DNA of 64,000 bases from Opitutaceae bacterium (GCA_030693515.1 JAUYAK010000043.1:1-64000), one strand, 5' to 3'. Positions 34,552 to 43,906 are shown, counted from the first letter of the stretch. Notes: generated by a model from the sequence alone, not told the origin. A program made the numbers and translations.

Positions 34552-34661
34552 GAAATGCGAAGACGGCGGCGGGCGATTTGCGAATTGCTCGGGCCGCCCG
34601 TTGCGCTACGGATGGCGGCCAGCATCACGCGAGGCAATTTGCCTAGCGGTGCTGATCTGCA

Positions 34662-35687
34662 ATGGCCACGACACTGTTCACTCAAAACACCATCGCCTGC
34701 ATCTGGGATTTCGACAAGACGTTAATCCCGGACTACATGCAGTCGCCGCTTTTCCGGCGCTACGGCCTCGACGAGGCCACGTTTTGGGAGGAGACGAACA
34801 AGCTGGCCGGGCACTACCGCAAGCGCGGCTACCATCTCTCGCCCGAGATCGCCTACCTCAACCACCTGCTCACCTACGTGCTCGCGGGGCCGCTCGCCGG
34901 GCTGAACAACAAAATCCTCACCGAGTGCGGCGCGGAGATTAAGTTCTATCCAGGCCTGCCTGAGTTCTTTGACCTCGCGAAAAGCTACGCCCGCGAGAAG
35001 CCCGAGTATGAGAAGCACGACATCACCGTGGAGCACTACATCGTGAGCACCGGCATCGCGCCCATGGTGCGCGGCAGCGCGATTGCGCCGCACGTGGAGG
35101 GCATCTGGGCCTGCGAGTTTGTCGAAAACCCGCTCCAGCCCGGCTTTCTCAAGCAGAAGGAACTCGGCCTCGAGGCCAGCGCCGAGATCGCCCAGATCGG
35201 CATGGTCATCGACAACACCACCAAGACCCGCGCCATCTTCGAAATCAACAAGGGCACGAACAAGAATCCCGCCATCGACGTAAACTCCAAGATGGCCGCC
35301 GAGGATCGCCGCATCCCGGTCCAGAACATGATCTACATCGCCGACGGCCCCAGCGACGTGCCGAGTTTCTCGGTGGTGAAGGGCGGCGGCGGCCGCGCCT
35401 ACGCCGTTTACAACCCGGACAAGCCCGAGGAGTTCGCCCAAAACGACCGCCTGCTCCAGTCGGGCCGCATCCATGGCTACGGCCCCGCCGACTATCGCGC
35501 CGGCTCCAGCACCGCGCAGTGGCTGCGCCTGCATCTCCATCAGATCTGCGATCGCATCGTGACCGATCGCGAGGCGGCGGTAGCAGCCAAGGCCTCCAAG
35601 CCACCGCGCCACCTCAACGCCACGCCGGAGGAAGAGGCCGCCAAGCGCGCCGCCAAGGCGCCAAAACAGGCGAACTTCCTCGAGTAG
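34662..35687 (+). CDS. HAD-superfamily hydrolase
   Basis: A 341-residue cytoplasmic protein with HAD motif I DFDKT (16-20), where Asp16 would be the nucleophile, and a late motif resembling motif IV (YIADGPSDVPSF). Motif II Ser/Thr is plausible in the YIVSTGIAPM segment, with Lys motif III in between. Overall it looks like a phosphoserine-phosphatase-like HAD of a type common in several phyla with unknown substrate. The C-terminal 40 residues are Lys/Ala-rich. It is divergent from prfA by 110 bases and shows no operon partner. Confidence 0.83.
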   Translation: MATTLFTQNTIACIWDFDKTLIPDYMQSPLFRRYGLDEATFWEETNKLAGHYRKRGYHLSPEIAYLNHLLTYVLAGPLAGLNNKILTECGAEIKFYPGLPEFFDLAKSYAREKPEYEKHDITVEHYIVSTGIAPMVRGSAIAPHVEGIWACEFVENPLQPGFLKQKELGLEASAEIAQIGMVIDNTTKTRAIFEINKGTNKNPAIDVNSKMAAEDRRIPVQNMIYIADGPSDVPSFSVVKGGGGRAYAVYNPDKPEEFAQNDRLLQSGRIHGYGPADYRAGSSTAQWLRLHLHQICDRIVTDREAAVAAKASKPPRHLNATPEEEAAKRAAKAPKQANFLE

Positions 35688-35721
35688 GCGGGACCCGGCC
35701 GGGGACCAAGGCGGCCTTAAA

Positions 35722-35752
35722 GCAAAAAGGGCGCGCTCTACGCGCGCCCCGC
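35722..35752 (-). terminator. Rho-independent terminator of the FecR-domain gene
   Basis: On the minus strand an 8-bp stem (GGGCGCGC / GCGCGCCC, 5-nt loop) is followed by five T residues. It begins about 24 bases after the FecR-domain gene's stop. The plus-strand reading has no T-run, so it serves the leftward gene. Confidence 0.75.
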
Positions 35753-35772
35753 AAAACCTGTTCTCCCGGAAC

Positions 35773-37206
35773 TCAGAGCCCTGACGGGCTCACGTTGGCC
35801 GAAGGGTCGATCGGCGCGAACGGCGTGATCGTGGTCTGCGCCGGCGGGGAAACGTTATTTTGACCCGGCCGAGGCGGCGTGCCCGCAGGCGGCGTGGAGG
35901 TAAGCGTGGAGGAACCGCCCGGTGTGTTGATCTGGGTCGTGACCGCGCCGAGCCCCGCATTCGAGATCGTCGTAGTGGAGCTGGCGTTGTTACCCGTCCC
36001 GGCGTCGCCCACCGTCACGGTGGTGGTGACGACAATCGTGCCCGTGCCGGGATTGGGCGTGGCCACAATGCTGACGACCGGCGGCGTGCCGCTGCCGGTG
36101 GCCGCACCCGCGGTCACGGCATTGGCCACGGTGCTGGTGATGAGCCCGGCGTTATTGCCGCCGGCACCTTGAATCGCCGCCGCCGCCACCACGTCGCCGA
36201 TGGCGCTGAGCAGACCAACCACGGTGCCACTGCCCGCACCGCCTGGCGCAATTTGCGCGACCGCCTGGGCCGCACCCTGCGCCGCGCCAGCCGATTGGGT
36301 GAGCGTGCCGCCGGCGGCGGCCACGGCCTGCGCCGCAGCACTGGTCACGGCGGTGATGGCGTTCAACATCGTCTGCTGGCTGCCACTCGTGGCGGAACCG
36401 GGAGTCACAATCGCTGAAACGAGCGTCTGCACCACGGCGCCCGCCTGGCCAGGGAGCGCCGTGACGACCGCGGTGGTCACGGCTTGGAGCATGGCCGTCG
36501 CAACATCCGGTCCGCCGACCGCCGAGGTATTGGCGGCGACATTGGCCGCAAGGATCTGGACGGCCGCGAGGAGATCGGCGGCGAGTTCGGGCGAGCCCTG
36601 CACCAGCGCCGCGAGGGCCGTGGCCGAGCCGGCGTTGTCGAGCGCGGCTTGGCCGTAGGGAATCGAGAGGGGCGGCTGGCCCGGCCCGAGATCGATCACG
36701 ATGTTGCCGTCGACGACGAACGCCGAGGTCCCGGATGCCACCGCGGAGACGCCATACACCGTGCCGCGCGCGGCGGCCACGCCCCGCGGGGTCTTGATGC
36801 CGTATTTCGTGATCGCCTGCTTGGTGGGATCGAGGGTCGAGATGATCTTGCCGCGCTCCAGCTCGAGTTCCGCCTGGCGCTTGCCGGCATCGGCGCCGGT
36901 GCTGAGGAGCCGGAGACCCGAGAGCTTTACCAGCGAGTTCTGCCGGATGGTCGCAACGGCGCCGGGGAAGGTCTCGACATAGAGGTCCACGCCGGCGCGC
37001 GTCTCGATGATCGAGCCTTCGACGACGGGCAGATTAACGGCCGGTGCGCTGCGCGCACCCGTGGGATTCGTGATGGTCGCCTGCTGCGGATTGCCGGTGA
37101 TGCGAACAATTTTCGCGGTCATCTGGGCCAGCGCGGTGGCCGGCAGCAGGGCTACAGCCAAGGCACTGACAATGAGGAGGGCGAAGGTCTTGCGGGAGGT
37201 TCTCAT
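35773..37206 (-). CDS. FecR-domain secreted protein with long Ala/Gly-rich region
   Basis: A 477-residue exported protein with a signal peptide (1-28, ATALAQ). The FecR-type domain spans about 60-180, with VEGSIIETRAGVDLYVETF and the family closing motif IKTPRGVAAARGTVYGVSA. From about 185 to 365 it is strongly biased to Ala, Val, Gly, Ser and Gln (for example AAQAVAAAGGTLTQ). The last 110 residues are Thr/Pro/Gly-rich. FecR proteins normally sense a TonB receptor and act on an ECF sigma factor. Here there is no membrane helix, no adjacent sigma factor and no adjacent receptor, so this is the freestanding FecR-domain type, probably with an extracellular role. Confidence 0.82.
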   Translation of the reverse strand: MRTSRKTFALLIVSALAVALLPATALAQMTAKIVRITGNPQQATITNPTGARSAPAVNLPVVEGSIIETRAGVDLYVETFPGAVATIRQNSLVKLSGLRLLSTGADAGKRQAELELERGKIISTLDPTKQAITKYGIKTPRGVAAARGTVYGVSAVASGTSAFVVDGNIVIDLGPGQPPLSIPYGQAALDNAGSATALAALVQGSPELAADLLAAVQILAANVAANTSAVGGPDVATAMLQAVTTAVVTALPGQAGAVVQTLVSAIVTPGSATSGSQQTMLNAITAVTSAAAQAVAAAGGTLTQSAGAAQGAAQAVAQIAPGGAGSGTVVGLLSAIGDVVAAAAIQGAGGNNAGLITSTVANAVTAGAATGSGTPPVVSIVATPNPGTGTIVVTTTVTVGDAGTGNNASSTTTISNAGLGAVTTQINTPGGSSTLTSTPPAGTPPRPGQNNVSPPAQTTITPFAPIDPSANVSPSGL

Positions 37207-37377
37207 TGAGGCGAAATACGCGGGATGGCGCGGGATGACGGGTGACGCGCAATCAATTAGCAGCAGCGCAGCTTGGTATCAACAGGCAAAAAGCCCTGCA
37301 ATCCGTCCGGCCGTGCGGCACATTTCCACTGAGATTGTCGCCAATTTGTCAGCACCCGCCGAGCAGACGACTCGCAT

Positions 37378-37827
37378 TCAGGGGAGCTTGGCCTGCACGA
37401 GTTTGCTCACGGCACCAAAGTCGATGAGCGCCGCATCCGGATGCTGTTTCAGGGCGCCGATGACCTTGCCCATCTCCTTTTTGGAGGCGGCGCCGGTTTG
37501 CGCGATGGCCGCGGCGATGAGTTCATCGACCTTCGCCGGATCGAGGGCCTTGGGGAGATATTTTTCCAGGATGGCGATCTCGGCGTTGTTCGCTGCCACG
37601 AGATCGGCACGGCCGCCTTTCTCAAACTCGGCCTTGGCATCGACCAGGTTTTTCACGCCCTTGCGCATCGTCGCGATCACGAGCGCTTCGTCGATGTCCT
37701 TGTTGGCGTCCATTGCCGCGCGCTTGATCGCGGCGTCGGCGGTGCGGAGGGCGGTGGTGGTCGCGCTGTCGCGGGCTTTCATTGCGGTGATGATGTCGGC
37801 GCGGAGAGTTTCGTAGGTCGTGGCCAT
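37378..37827 (-). CDS. GatB/YqeY domain protein
   Basis: A 149-residue all-helical protein of the YqeY family, which shares the tail domain of the GatB subunit of tRNA amidotransferase and is thought to bind tRNA. The motif GKVIGALKQHPDA (about residues 118-130) is the family's most conserved segment, and LEKYLPKALDPAKVDELIAA precedes it. It is transcribed away from the esterase-like gene, with 64 bases between the two starts. The exact function of the family is unknown. Confidence 0.92.
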   Translation of the reverse strand: MATTYETLRADIITAMKARDSATTTALRTADAAIKRAAMDANKDIDEALVIATMRKGVKNLVDAKAEFEKGGRADLVAANNAEIAILEKYLPKALDPAKVDELIAAAIAQTGAASKKEMGKVIGALKQHPDAALIDFGAVSKLVQAKLP

Positions 37828-37891
37828 GCGCGAAAATCAGATCGTGCATCGCGGGGGGCAACCGTGATTTCATGCCATCGCCCCCTTCCCC

Positions 37892-39142
37892 ATGAAACTC
37901 CGCGTCCTCGCCTGCCTCTGCGTTCTGTCGTTTGCGATATCGGCCCAGGCCGACGTGCCTTGGCTTCCGCCGGGGCTTCCGCCGAAGCCCGCCAGCGGAC
38001 CTGCCCTCACCCAAGGCAACTTCCTGAAACCGGAACAAGGCCGGGCCGTGCTTGAAGCCGCACTAAAACAATTTCCCGACCGCGCCTCTTGGGAAGCCTA
38101 CGCCGCACACCTCCGCACGCGCATCCAGCAAGGCGCCGGCCTCGCCCCGTGGCCCAAGCGCACCCCGCTCAACGCCGTCATCCGCCAGCGCCGCACCCAC
38201 GACGGCTACTCGGTCGAGAACGTCGCCTTCGAGTCGATCCCGGGCTACTTCGTGACGGGAAATCTTTACCGGCCGCTCACCGCCCGCGGCCCCCTCCCCG
38301 TCGTCCTCTCCACGCACGGCCACTACCGCGCGATTGCACAACCCGAGGACTACGACCAGCACGCGCGGTTCTCGCCCACGATGCAGAGCCGCTGCGCCAG
38401 CCTCGCGCGCATGGGCGCGGTGGTCTTCTCGATCGACATGTTCGCCGCGGGCGAGTCGATGGCGATCTTCGGGGCGGACGCCCACAAGCAGCCGATCGCG
38501 ATCACCATCCAAACGTGGAACGCGATGCGCGCGCTCGATTTTCTGCTCTCGCTCGAGGGCACGGATGCGACCCGCGTGGCCGTGAGTGGCGAGTCCGGCG
38601 GCGGCACGCAGACTTTCCTGCTCACAGCGCTCGACCCGCGCGTCACCGTGAGCGCGCCGGTCGTGATGGTGTCGTCGTATTTCTTCGGCGGTTGCGCCTG
38701 CGAGAGCGGACTGCCCCTCCACCGCAGCGCCGATCATTTTGCCAACAACGCCATGATTGCCGCGCTGGCCGCGCCGCGGCCGCTCCTGCTCGTCTCGGAT
38801 GGCAAGGACTGGACGCAGCACAACCCGACGATCGAGTTTCCGTTTCTCCAAAAAATCTACAACTACCACGGCGCGCGCTCGCAGGTCGCCAACGTCCATC
38901 TGCCTGACGAAGGCCACGACTACGGCCCTTCCAAGCGCGCGGCCGTCTATCGCTTCTTTGCCGACAAGCTTCGGCTCAACCTCGCCGCCGTGCAGGGCAC
39001 CGACGGCAAGATCGACGAGTCACGAGCCACGATTGAGAAAGCTGCGCAACTCCGCGTCTTCACCGCCGACTATCCGATCCCGCACAATGCCCTGCACGAC
39101 GCCGCCTCGGTCCGGGAAAGATTAATCAGCCTGCAACGTTAA
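37892..39142 (+). CDS. Secreted alpha/beta hydrolase, acetylxylan-esterase-like
   Basis: The 416-residue product has a signal peptide (1-20, ISAQA). An alpha/beta-hydrolase fold follows, with the oxyanion region VVLSTHGHYRA and the nucleophile elbow GESGGG with Ser235. The closing catalytic His is probably in HLPDEGHDYG. Verrucomicrobial members of this group are annotated as acetyl xylan or acyl esterases and often sit in polysaccharide clusters, but no such cluster is beside it. Substrate unproven. Confidence 0.85.
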   Translation: MKLRVLACLCVLSFAISAQADVPWLPPGLPPKPASGPALTQGNFLKPEQGRAVLEAALKQFPDRASWEAYAAHLRTRIQQGAGLAPWPKRTPLNAVIRQRRTHDGYSVENVAFESIPGYFVTGNLYRPLTARGPLPVVLSTHGHYRAIAQPEDYDQHARFSPTMQSRCASLARMGAVVFSIDMFAAGESMAIFGADAHKQPIAITIQTWNAMRALDFLLSLEGTDATRVAVSGESGGGTQTFLLTALDPRVTVSAPVVMVSSYFFGGCACESGLPLHRSADHFANNAMIAALAAPRPLLLVSDGKDWTQHNPTIEFPFLQKIYNYHGARSQVANVHLPDEGHDYGPSKRAAVYRFFADKLRLNLAAVQGTDGKIDESRATIEKAAQLRVFTADYPIPHNALHDAASVRERLISLQR

Positions 39143-39382
39143 GACCGCGCAGCGCCCAAGAGGCCACGCGATTGAGCGGGCGAGTAGCGGGCGCAAAGCC
39201 GTCGACGCGGGCCGCCCACCATTCAATCCACCCATATTGGTCTGTCACGGGCACTTCCACGTTGCTGAGCGGTCAAGCACACCTATGCATCGAACAAAGG
39301 AGACCATTTGACGATCAGCCGATGATCGCAGCTGCGTTTTTCCTCCGCGATTCCAGCACCCTTGCAAACCAGCACCACCACC

Positions 39383-41236
39383 ATGTTTTGGTTTCCCCGG
39401 CTGGCGACGTTTGCCCTCGTCGTCGCGATGCTGCGCTTGGCCGAGGAGGTCCTGCTCCCCATCGCCTATGCCTTGCTGCTGGCGTTTCTGCTGTCCCCGC
39501 TGGTCGTGCGCTTGATGCGCTGGGGCGTGTCGCGCGTGCTGGCGATCATTCTGACGGTCAGTGTCGCCTTTGCCGTCATCGGCGGGATCGGCTGGATCGT
39601 CACGGCCCAGGTAATCGGTCTCACGCAGGAGTTGCCCAAATACGAGGAGAACATCCGCAACAAGGTCCGGGCGCTGAAATCACCTTTTTCGCCGGAGGGG
39701 CCGACCCCGATGTCAGAGATGGTTGCCAGCCTGCGCCGTGAAATAAAGACCCCGCCGCCCGAATCTCCCACCACTCCCGCCACCACCAACGAACCCAAAC
39801 CCGTCGCCGTCGAGGTAAAGGCCATCGAGCCGACGTCGTTCGAATTCGCCCGCGACCTCGTGACTCCCTTCCTCAAGCCACTCGGCACCGCCGGCATCGT
39901 CGCGGTGTTCGTGGTCGCGATTCTTTTCCAAAGGGAAGATCTCCGAGACCGCTTCATCCGGCTGATCAGCCAGGGGAAAATCCACGTGGCGATGGAAGCC
40001 GTGGACGATGCCGCCGGCCGGGTGTCGCGCTATCTCGGCATGCAACTCGTCGTAAACGCGACTTTCGGTATCCCGATCGCCGTCGGCTTGTTTTTTATCG
40101 GCGTGCCCAACGCGATGCTCTGGGGCCTGATCGCCATGCTGCTGCGGTTCATCCCCTTTCTGGGTCCGTGGATCGCGGCGGTCTTTCCCATCACCATGGC
40201 GCTCGCCGTCGATCCGGGCTGGAACATGGCCTTCTACACGATCGGGTTGTTCGTGGTCATGGAACTGATCAGCAACAATATCATCGAGCTCGTGCTCTAT
40301 GGCGCCAGCACCGGCATCTCCAATCTCGCGCTGCTGGTCGCCGCCGTGTTTTGGACTTGGCTGTGGGGCCCGGCCGGACTGGTGCTATCGACGCCTTTGA
40401 CGGTCTGCGTGCTGGTGATCGGCAATTACGTTCCCGCCATGAACTTTCTCAGCACGCTGCTGGGCAGCGCGCCGACCGCCGAGCCTCCGGCCCAATTCTA
40501 CGAACGGCTGCTCTCGACCGAGGCGGATGAGCTTTCCGACCTCGCGGCCCAGCACATCGCGAAACAGTCGCTGGAGGTCTTTTACGAGGAAGTGTTCGTG
40601 CCTGCGCTGCTGCTCGCCGAGGAGGACCGCCACCGGGGCACGCTGCCGGAGACGCGCCAGCGCTTCATGTTCCAAGCCGCACGCGACTTGATCGACGAAC
40701 TCGAGCGTGAGGAGGAAATGAAAAAAAACCGGAATCAGCCCCCGGCGTCCGCCCTTCCCTCAATCCCGATGGTCGTGGGATTGCCGGCTCGCGACGAAGC
40801 CGACGAAGTGGTTGCCCACATCTTGTGTCATCTCTTGCGCCGCCGTGGCATTCACGCCGCCGTCACTCCTCTCGCCGTCAAACTCGACGATGCGTTTGCC
40901 TCCATCCAACGCACCGAGGTCCGCGCCGCCTTCATTTCCGCCCTGCCGCCGTCGGCCGTCAGCGCCGCCCGCCAAATGTGCGGTCAGCTCAAAGCCCGGG
41001 AACCGGACAAGCCCGTGCTCGTCGGCGTGTGGCGGCACCGCGCAAGCCTCGAAGTGCTGGGACGCCGATTGCTGTCGAGCCAACCTGATCAAATCGTCAC
41101 CAGCCTCCGCAGCGCGGTCGAACAGCTTGAGGCGATGATTCGCGGGGTGAGCATGAAATCCTCAGAGGATCTCCCGACCGACGCTTCAAACCAAGCGCCG
41201 GTCTCGGACGAAAAAATCGCTGCCGCAGAACGCTAA
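39383..41236 (+). CDS. AI-2E-family permease with C-terminal Rossmann-like (B12-binding-like) domain
   Basis: The 617-residue product starts at the ATG at 39383; the ORF track's TTG start adds 7 residues. Residues 1-360 form the AI-2 exporter-like permease (PF01594), with eight or so membrane helices and the motifs FIPFLGPWIAAVFPI and ELISNNIIELVLYG. Family members include Na+/H+ antiporters and possible AI-2 exporters, so the name does not prove autoinducer transport. The last 160 residues (PMVVGLPARDEADEVVAHIL from about 462) form a separate cytoplasmic alpha/beta domain resembling cobalamin-binding domains but lacking the DxHxxG motif. The 240 bases upstream hold no gene and no clear promoter. 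Confidence 0.85.
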   Translation: MFWFPRLATFALVVAMLRLAEEVLLPIAYALLLAFLLSPLVVRLMRWGVSRVLAIILTVSVAFAVIGGIGWIVTAQVIGLTQELPKYEENIRNKVRALKSPFSPEGPTPMSEMVASLRREIKTPPPESPTTPATTNEPKPVAVEVKAIEPTSFEFARDLVTPFLKPLGTAGIVAVFVVAILFQREDLRDRFIRLISQGKIHVAMEAVDDAAGRVSRYLGMQLVVNATFGIPIAVGLFFIGVPNAMLWGLIAMLLRFIPFLGPWIAAVFPITMALAVDPGWNMAFYTIGLFVVMELISNNIIELVLYGASTGISNLALLVAAVFWTWLWGPAGLVLSTPLTVCVLVIGNYVPAMNFLSTLLGSAPTAEPPAQFYERLLSTEADELSDLAAQHIAKQSLEVFYEEVFVPALLLAEEDRHRGTLPETRQRFMFQAARDLIDELEREEEMKKNRNQPPASALPSIPMVVGLPARDEADEVVAHILCHLLRRRGIHAAVTPLAVKLDDAFASIQRTEVRAAFISALPPSAVSAARQMCGQLKAREPDKPVLVGVWRHRASLEVLGRRLLSSQPDQIVTSLRSAVEQLEAMIRGVSMKSSEDLPTDASNQAPVSDEKIAAAER

Positions 41237-41317
41237 TCGCCGGCGACGCCACGCCGGCGGCAATTGCGGCGAAATTAACCGGACGACAGCGCGGCTCCAC
41301 CGTGCTACCGTGGCCGC

Positions 41318-42742
41318 ATGAGACTAAGCCACGCCACGATGTTTGCCCGCGTCCTCGAGAGCGACGCGTCGTGCAACGGCCGCTTTTTCTTCGGCGTCAC
41401 CACCACCGGCATCTACTGCCTGCCGGCCTGCAAGGCCCGCAAGCCGAAGCCGGAAAATGTCCGCTTCTTCCCCACCTGCGAGACCGCCCGCGCCGCCGGC
41501 CTGCGCGCCTGCAAGAAATGCCACCCCGACGACTTCGCCCGCGGCGCCGATCCGGTGCTCGCCGACAGCGAGGCTCTCGTCGCCGAAGTGCGGGCCGCGC
41601 CGCAGAACTTCGCCGATGCCCGCGCCATCGTGCGCCGTTCCGGCTTCGGCACGACGCGGCTGTTTGAGCTGCTGCGCCTCTACTATCATACGACACCCGC
41701 CGATCTTCTCCTGCGCGCGCGACTGGCGGCGGCAAAAAGCCGGCTGCTTGAAACCAACGAAACGCTCGCACACGTCGCAACGGAGGCTGGCTTCGAATCG
41801 CTCTCCGTTTTCCACGAACACTTCCGCCGCCTCAACGGCCTCACGCCCGCCGCCTATCGGGCGCTCGCCTCCGCCCAAGCCTTCACCATCGGGCTCCCTG
41901 AGGGCTATCCGCTCGGCTACCTGCGCCGCGCGCTCAGTCGCGACATCCACAGCGTGAGCGAACGACTCAACGGCGACCGCTACGAAAGCGCCGTCCACCT
42001 GAGCCACGGACCCGCGTTGCTGCGCTTGGATCTCTCGTCCACTGCCGTCGCGGCCGAGATTTCATCCGGCTCCGCCGTCGAAGCCCACGCGCTCGTCGCA
42101 GGGCTCCTCGGCCTCGATCAGGATGCGGCGGCCTTTGCGAGGCTCGCGCGCAAGCTCGGGCTCGCGCGCCTCGTCGCCGGACGCCCTGAACTCCGCATCG
42201 CCCAGACGCCCTCGATCTACGACGGACTCCTCTGGGCCATCCTCGGCCAGCAGATCAACTTTCCCTTCGCCTGCCTGCTGAAGCGCCGGCTCTTCGAGCG
42301 CGCCGGCGAAAAGCTGCCCAACGGCCTCATCGCCGCACCGACGCCCGCCACCGTCGCCGCGCTCGATCCGGCGGACCTGTTGCCGCTGCAATTCTCCCGC
42401 CAGAAAGCCGGCTATGTGATCGCGACCTCGCGGCTCATCGCCGCAGGCAAACTCGACCTCGCGGCATTGCGCACGATGTCGGCCACGCGTGCGGAGCGCA
42501 CCTTGCTGGCGATTCACGGCTTGGGTCCATGGTCCGTGAACTACCTCATGATGCGCGCGCTCGGCTTGGCCGATTGCGTGCCGCTCGGCGACACCGGCGT
42601 GACCAGCGGTCTCCTCGACCTGCTCAGGCTCGACGAACGGCCGGATGTGCCCGCCACGCGCCGGCTGATGACGCTATTCTCTCCCTACCGCAGCCTCGCC
42701 ACGGCGCATTTGTGGCAATTCAATCAACCGATTCCGATATGA
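41318..42742 (+). CDS. Ada-type methylphosphotriester sensor fused to AlkA glycosylase
   Basis: The 474-residue fusion handles DNA alkylation damage. Residues 10-70 form the Ada zinc domain, with the four ligand cysteines in IYCLPAC and ACKKC (Cys34, 38, 65, 68); Cys34 is the methyl acceptor by analogy to Ada Cys38. An AraC-type HTH follows (about 85-175, TLAHVATEAGFESLSVFHEHF). Then come the AlkA N-domain and the HhH-GPD glycosylase (about 270-470) with IHGLGPWSVNYLMM and the catalytic-Asp segment LGDTGV. The product should therefore sense alkyl phosphotriesters, activate transcription, and excise alkylated bases. Its stop overlaps the start of the methyltransferase gene by ATGA. Confidence 0.93.
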   Translation: MRLSHATMFARVLESDASCNGRFFFGVTTTGIYCLPACKARKPKPENVRFFPTCETARAAGLRACKKCHPDDFARGADPVLADSEALVAEVRAAPQNFADARAIVRRSGFGTTRLFELLRLYYHTTPADLLLRARLAAAKSRLLETNETLAHVATEAGFESLSVFHEHFRRLNGLTPAAYRALASAQAFTIGLPEGYPLGYLRRALSRDIHSVSERLNGDRYESAVHLSHGPALLRLDLSSTAVAAEISSGSAVEAHALVAGLLGLDQDAAAFARLARKLGLARLVAGRPELRIAQTPSIYDGLLWAILGQQINFPFACLLKRRLFERAGEKLPNGLIAAPTPATVAALDPADLLPLQFSRQKAGYVIATSRLIAAGKLDLAALRTMSATRAERTLLAIHGLGPWSVNYLMMRALGLADCVPLGDTGVTSGLLDLLRLDERPDVPATRRLMTLFSPYRSLATAHLWQFNQPIPI

Positions 42743-43239
42743 GACAATTCTACGACACGTTCACCACGCCACTCGGCGACTACTCCGTCGCGCTCAACGC
42801 CGCCGGTTCCGTCATCGCCACCGCCTTCGGCGGCTTGCCCGAGCTGCGCGAGCGGTTCACCGCGGACGAGATCGTGCTCGACCCCAAACGCGCCGCCGAT
42901 GCGCGCCGCGAACTCACGGAATATTTCACCGGCAAACGCCGGCAATTCACCGTGCCGCTGGCGTCGAGCGGCACGCCGTTCCAGCAAAGCGTGTGGGCCG
43001 CGCTCCGCGCCATCCCGCCTGGCGAGACGCGCACGTATGGGGAACTCGCCGCCGCCATCGGCAAGCCCGACGCCGCCCGCGCGGTCGGCCGCGCCAACGC
43101 CACCAACCCCATCTGCGTGATCATTCCGTGCCACCGCGTGATCGGCAGCGATGGCACCCTCACCGGCTTCGCCTTTGGCGAAGACATCAAGCAGCGCCTC
43201 CTCGAGCTGGAACGGATGCCAACCTCGCGCGCCGCCTAA
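42739..43239 (+). CDS. Methylated-DNA-protein cysteine methyltransferase (Ogt-type)
   Basis: A 166-residue suicide enzyme that removes alkyl groups from O6-alkylguanine by transferring them to Cys131 in the PCHRV motif (CVIIPCHRVIGSDG). The HTH-like recognition region TRTYGELAAAIGKPDAARAVG is intact. The start at 42739 overlaps the Ada-AlkA stop (ATGA), so the two repair enzymes are translationally coupled. Together they provide every activity of E. coli Ada plus AlkA, divided over two chains. The stop codon overlaps that of trpF on the other strand (CTAA). Confidence 0.94.
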   Translation: MRQFYDTFTTPLGDYSVALNAAGSVIATAFGGLPELRERFTADEIVLDPKRAADARRELTEYFTGKRRQFTVPLASSGTPFQQSVWAALRAIPPGETRTYGELAAAIGKPDAARAVGRANATNPICVIIPCHRVIGSDGTLTGFAFGEDIKQRLLELERMPTSRAA

Positions 43240-43901
43240 GCCTGCGGCTTGGCGGTCGCCGCCTGGTGCAGGGCGACGATGAAGCGCTTGAGCTTCGCCT
43301 CGTCCTTCACGCCGGGCGCGGATTCGACGCCGCTGTTCACGTCGACGAACTTCGCCCCGCTCGCGCGCAACGCCCCGCCGATGTTCTCCGGGTTGAGCCC
43401 GCCCGCGAGGATCCAGAAATTCTCCGGGTGCGCCGTCTGCGCGCGGGCGAAGCCGGCCCAGTCGCCCGTCTGGCCCGAGCCGCCAAAGCCTGCGGCGTGA
43501 AACGTGTCGAAGAGGATGAACTTCGCCGCCGTGCGCACCGCGGCTGGGATGGCGGTGCCAGGCGGAAGCTTCGGCGCAAGCCAGAGGTGCTTCGCGCCGA
43601 CGAGCTGCGACCACGCGGCGAGCTGGGAATCCGGTGTCTCGAGGCGGTGATGAATCTGGAAGTAGTCGAAACCCGCGCCCTTCTGCGCCGTCAGCGCGTC
43701 GAGCGTCGGCTCGACCGACACCGCGACCTTGCGGCGCAACGGCAGGCGCGGCGCCATCGCCTGAAACTGCGCCAGCGAAATGCCCCGCGGCGACTGGGGA
43801 TGAAAAATAAACCCGAGATAGTCGGCCCCGCAGCGGTCGGCGAAGTCCGCATCGACGAGCGAGGTGAGCCCGCAGACTTTGACTCGGATGCCGTCGATCA
43901 T
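43236..43901 (-). CDS. trpF: Phosphoribosylanthranilate isomerase
   Basis: A 221-residue TIM-barrel enzyme of tryptophan synthesis that isomerises phosphoribosylanthranilate. It shows the N-terminal KVCGLTS with the catalytic Cys10, the GFIFHPQSPR phosphate-loop region, and the C-terminal LAGGLNPENI and DVNSGVE motifs with the catalytic Asp region. The start at 43901 (MIDGIRVKVCG) matches the family; the ORF track fuses it to an out-of-frame part of hemD. Only 5 bases separate it from the hemD stop, so it is read with the heme genes. The other trp genes are not here. Confidence 0.95.
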   Translation of the reverse strand: MIDGIRVKVCGLTSLVDADFADRCGADYLGFIFHPQSPRGISLAQFQAMAPRLPLRRKVAVSVEPTLDALTAQKGAGFDYFQIHHRLETPDSQLAAWSQLVGAKHLWLAPKLPPGTAIPAAVRTAAKFILFDTFHAAGFGGSGQTGDWAGFARAQTAHPENFWILAGGLNPENIGGALRASGAKFVDVNSGVESAPGVKDEAKLKRFIVALHQAATAKPQA

Positions 43902-43906
43902 CGGAA

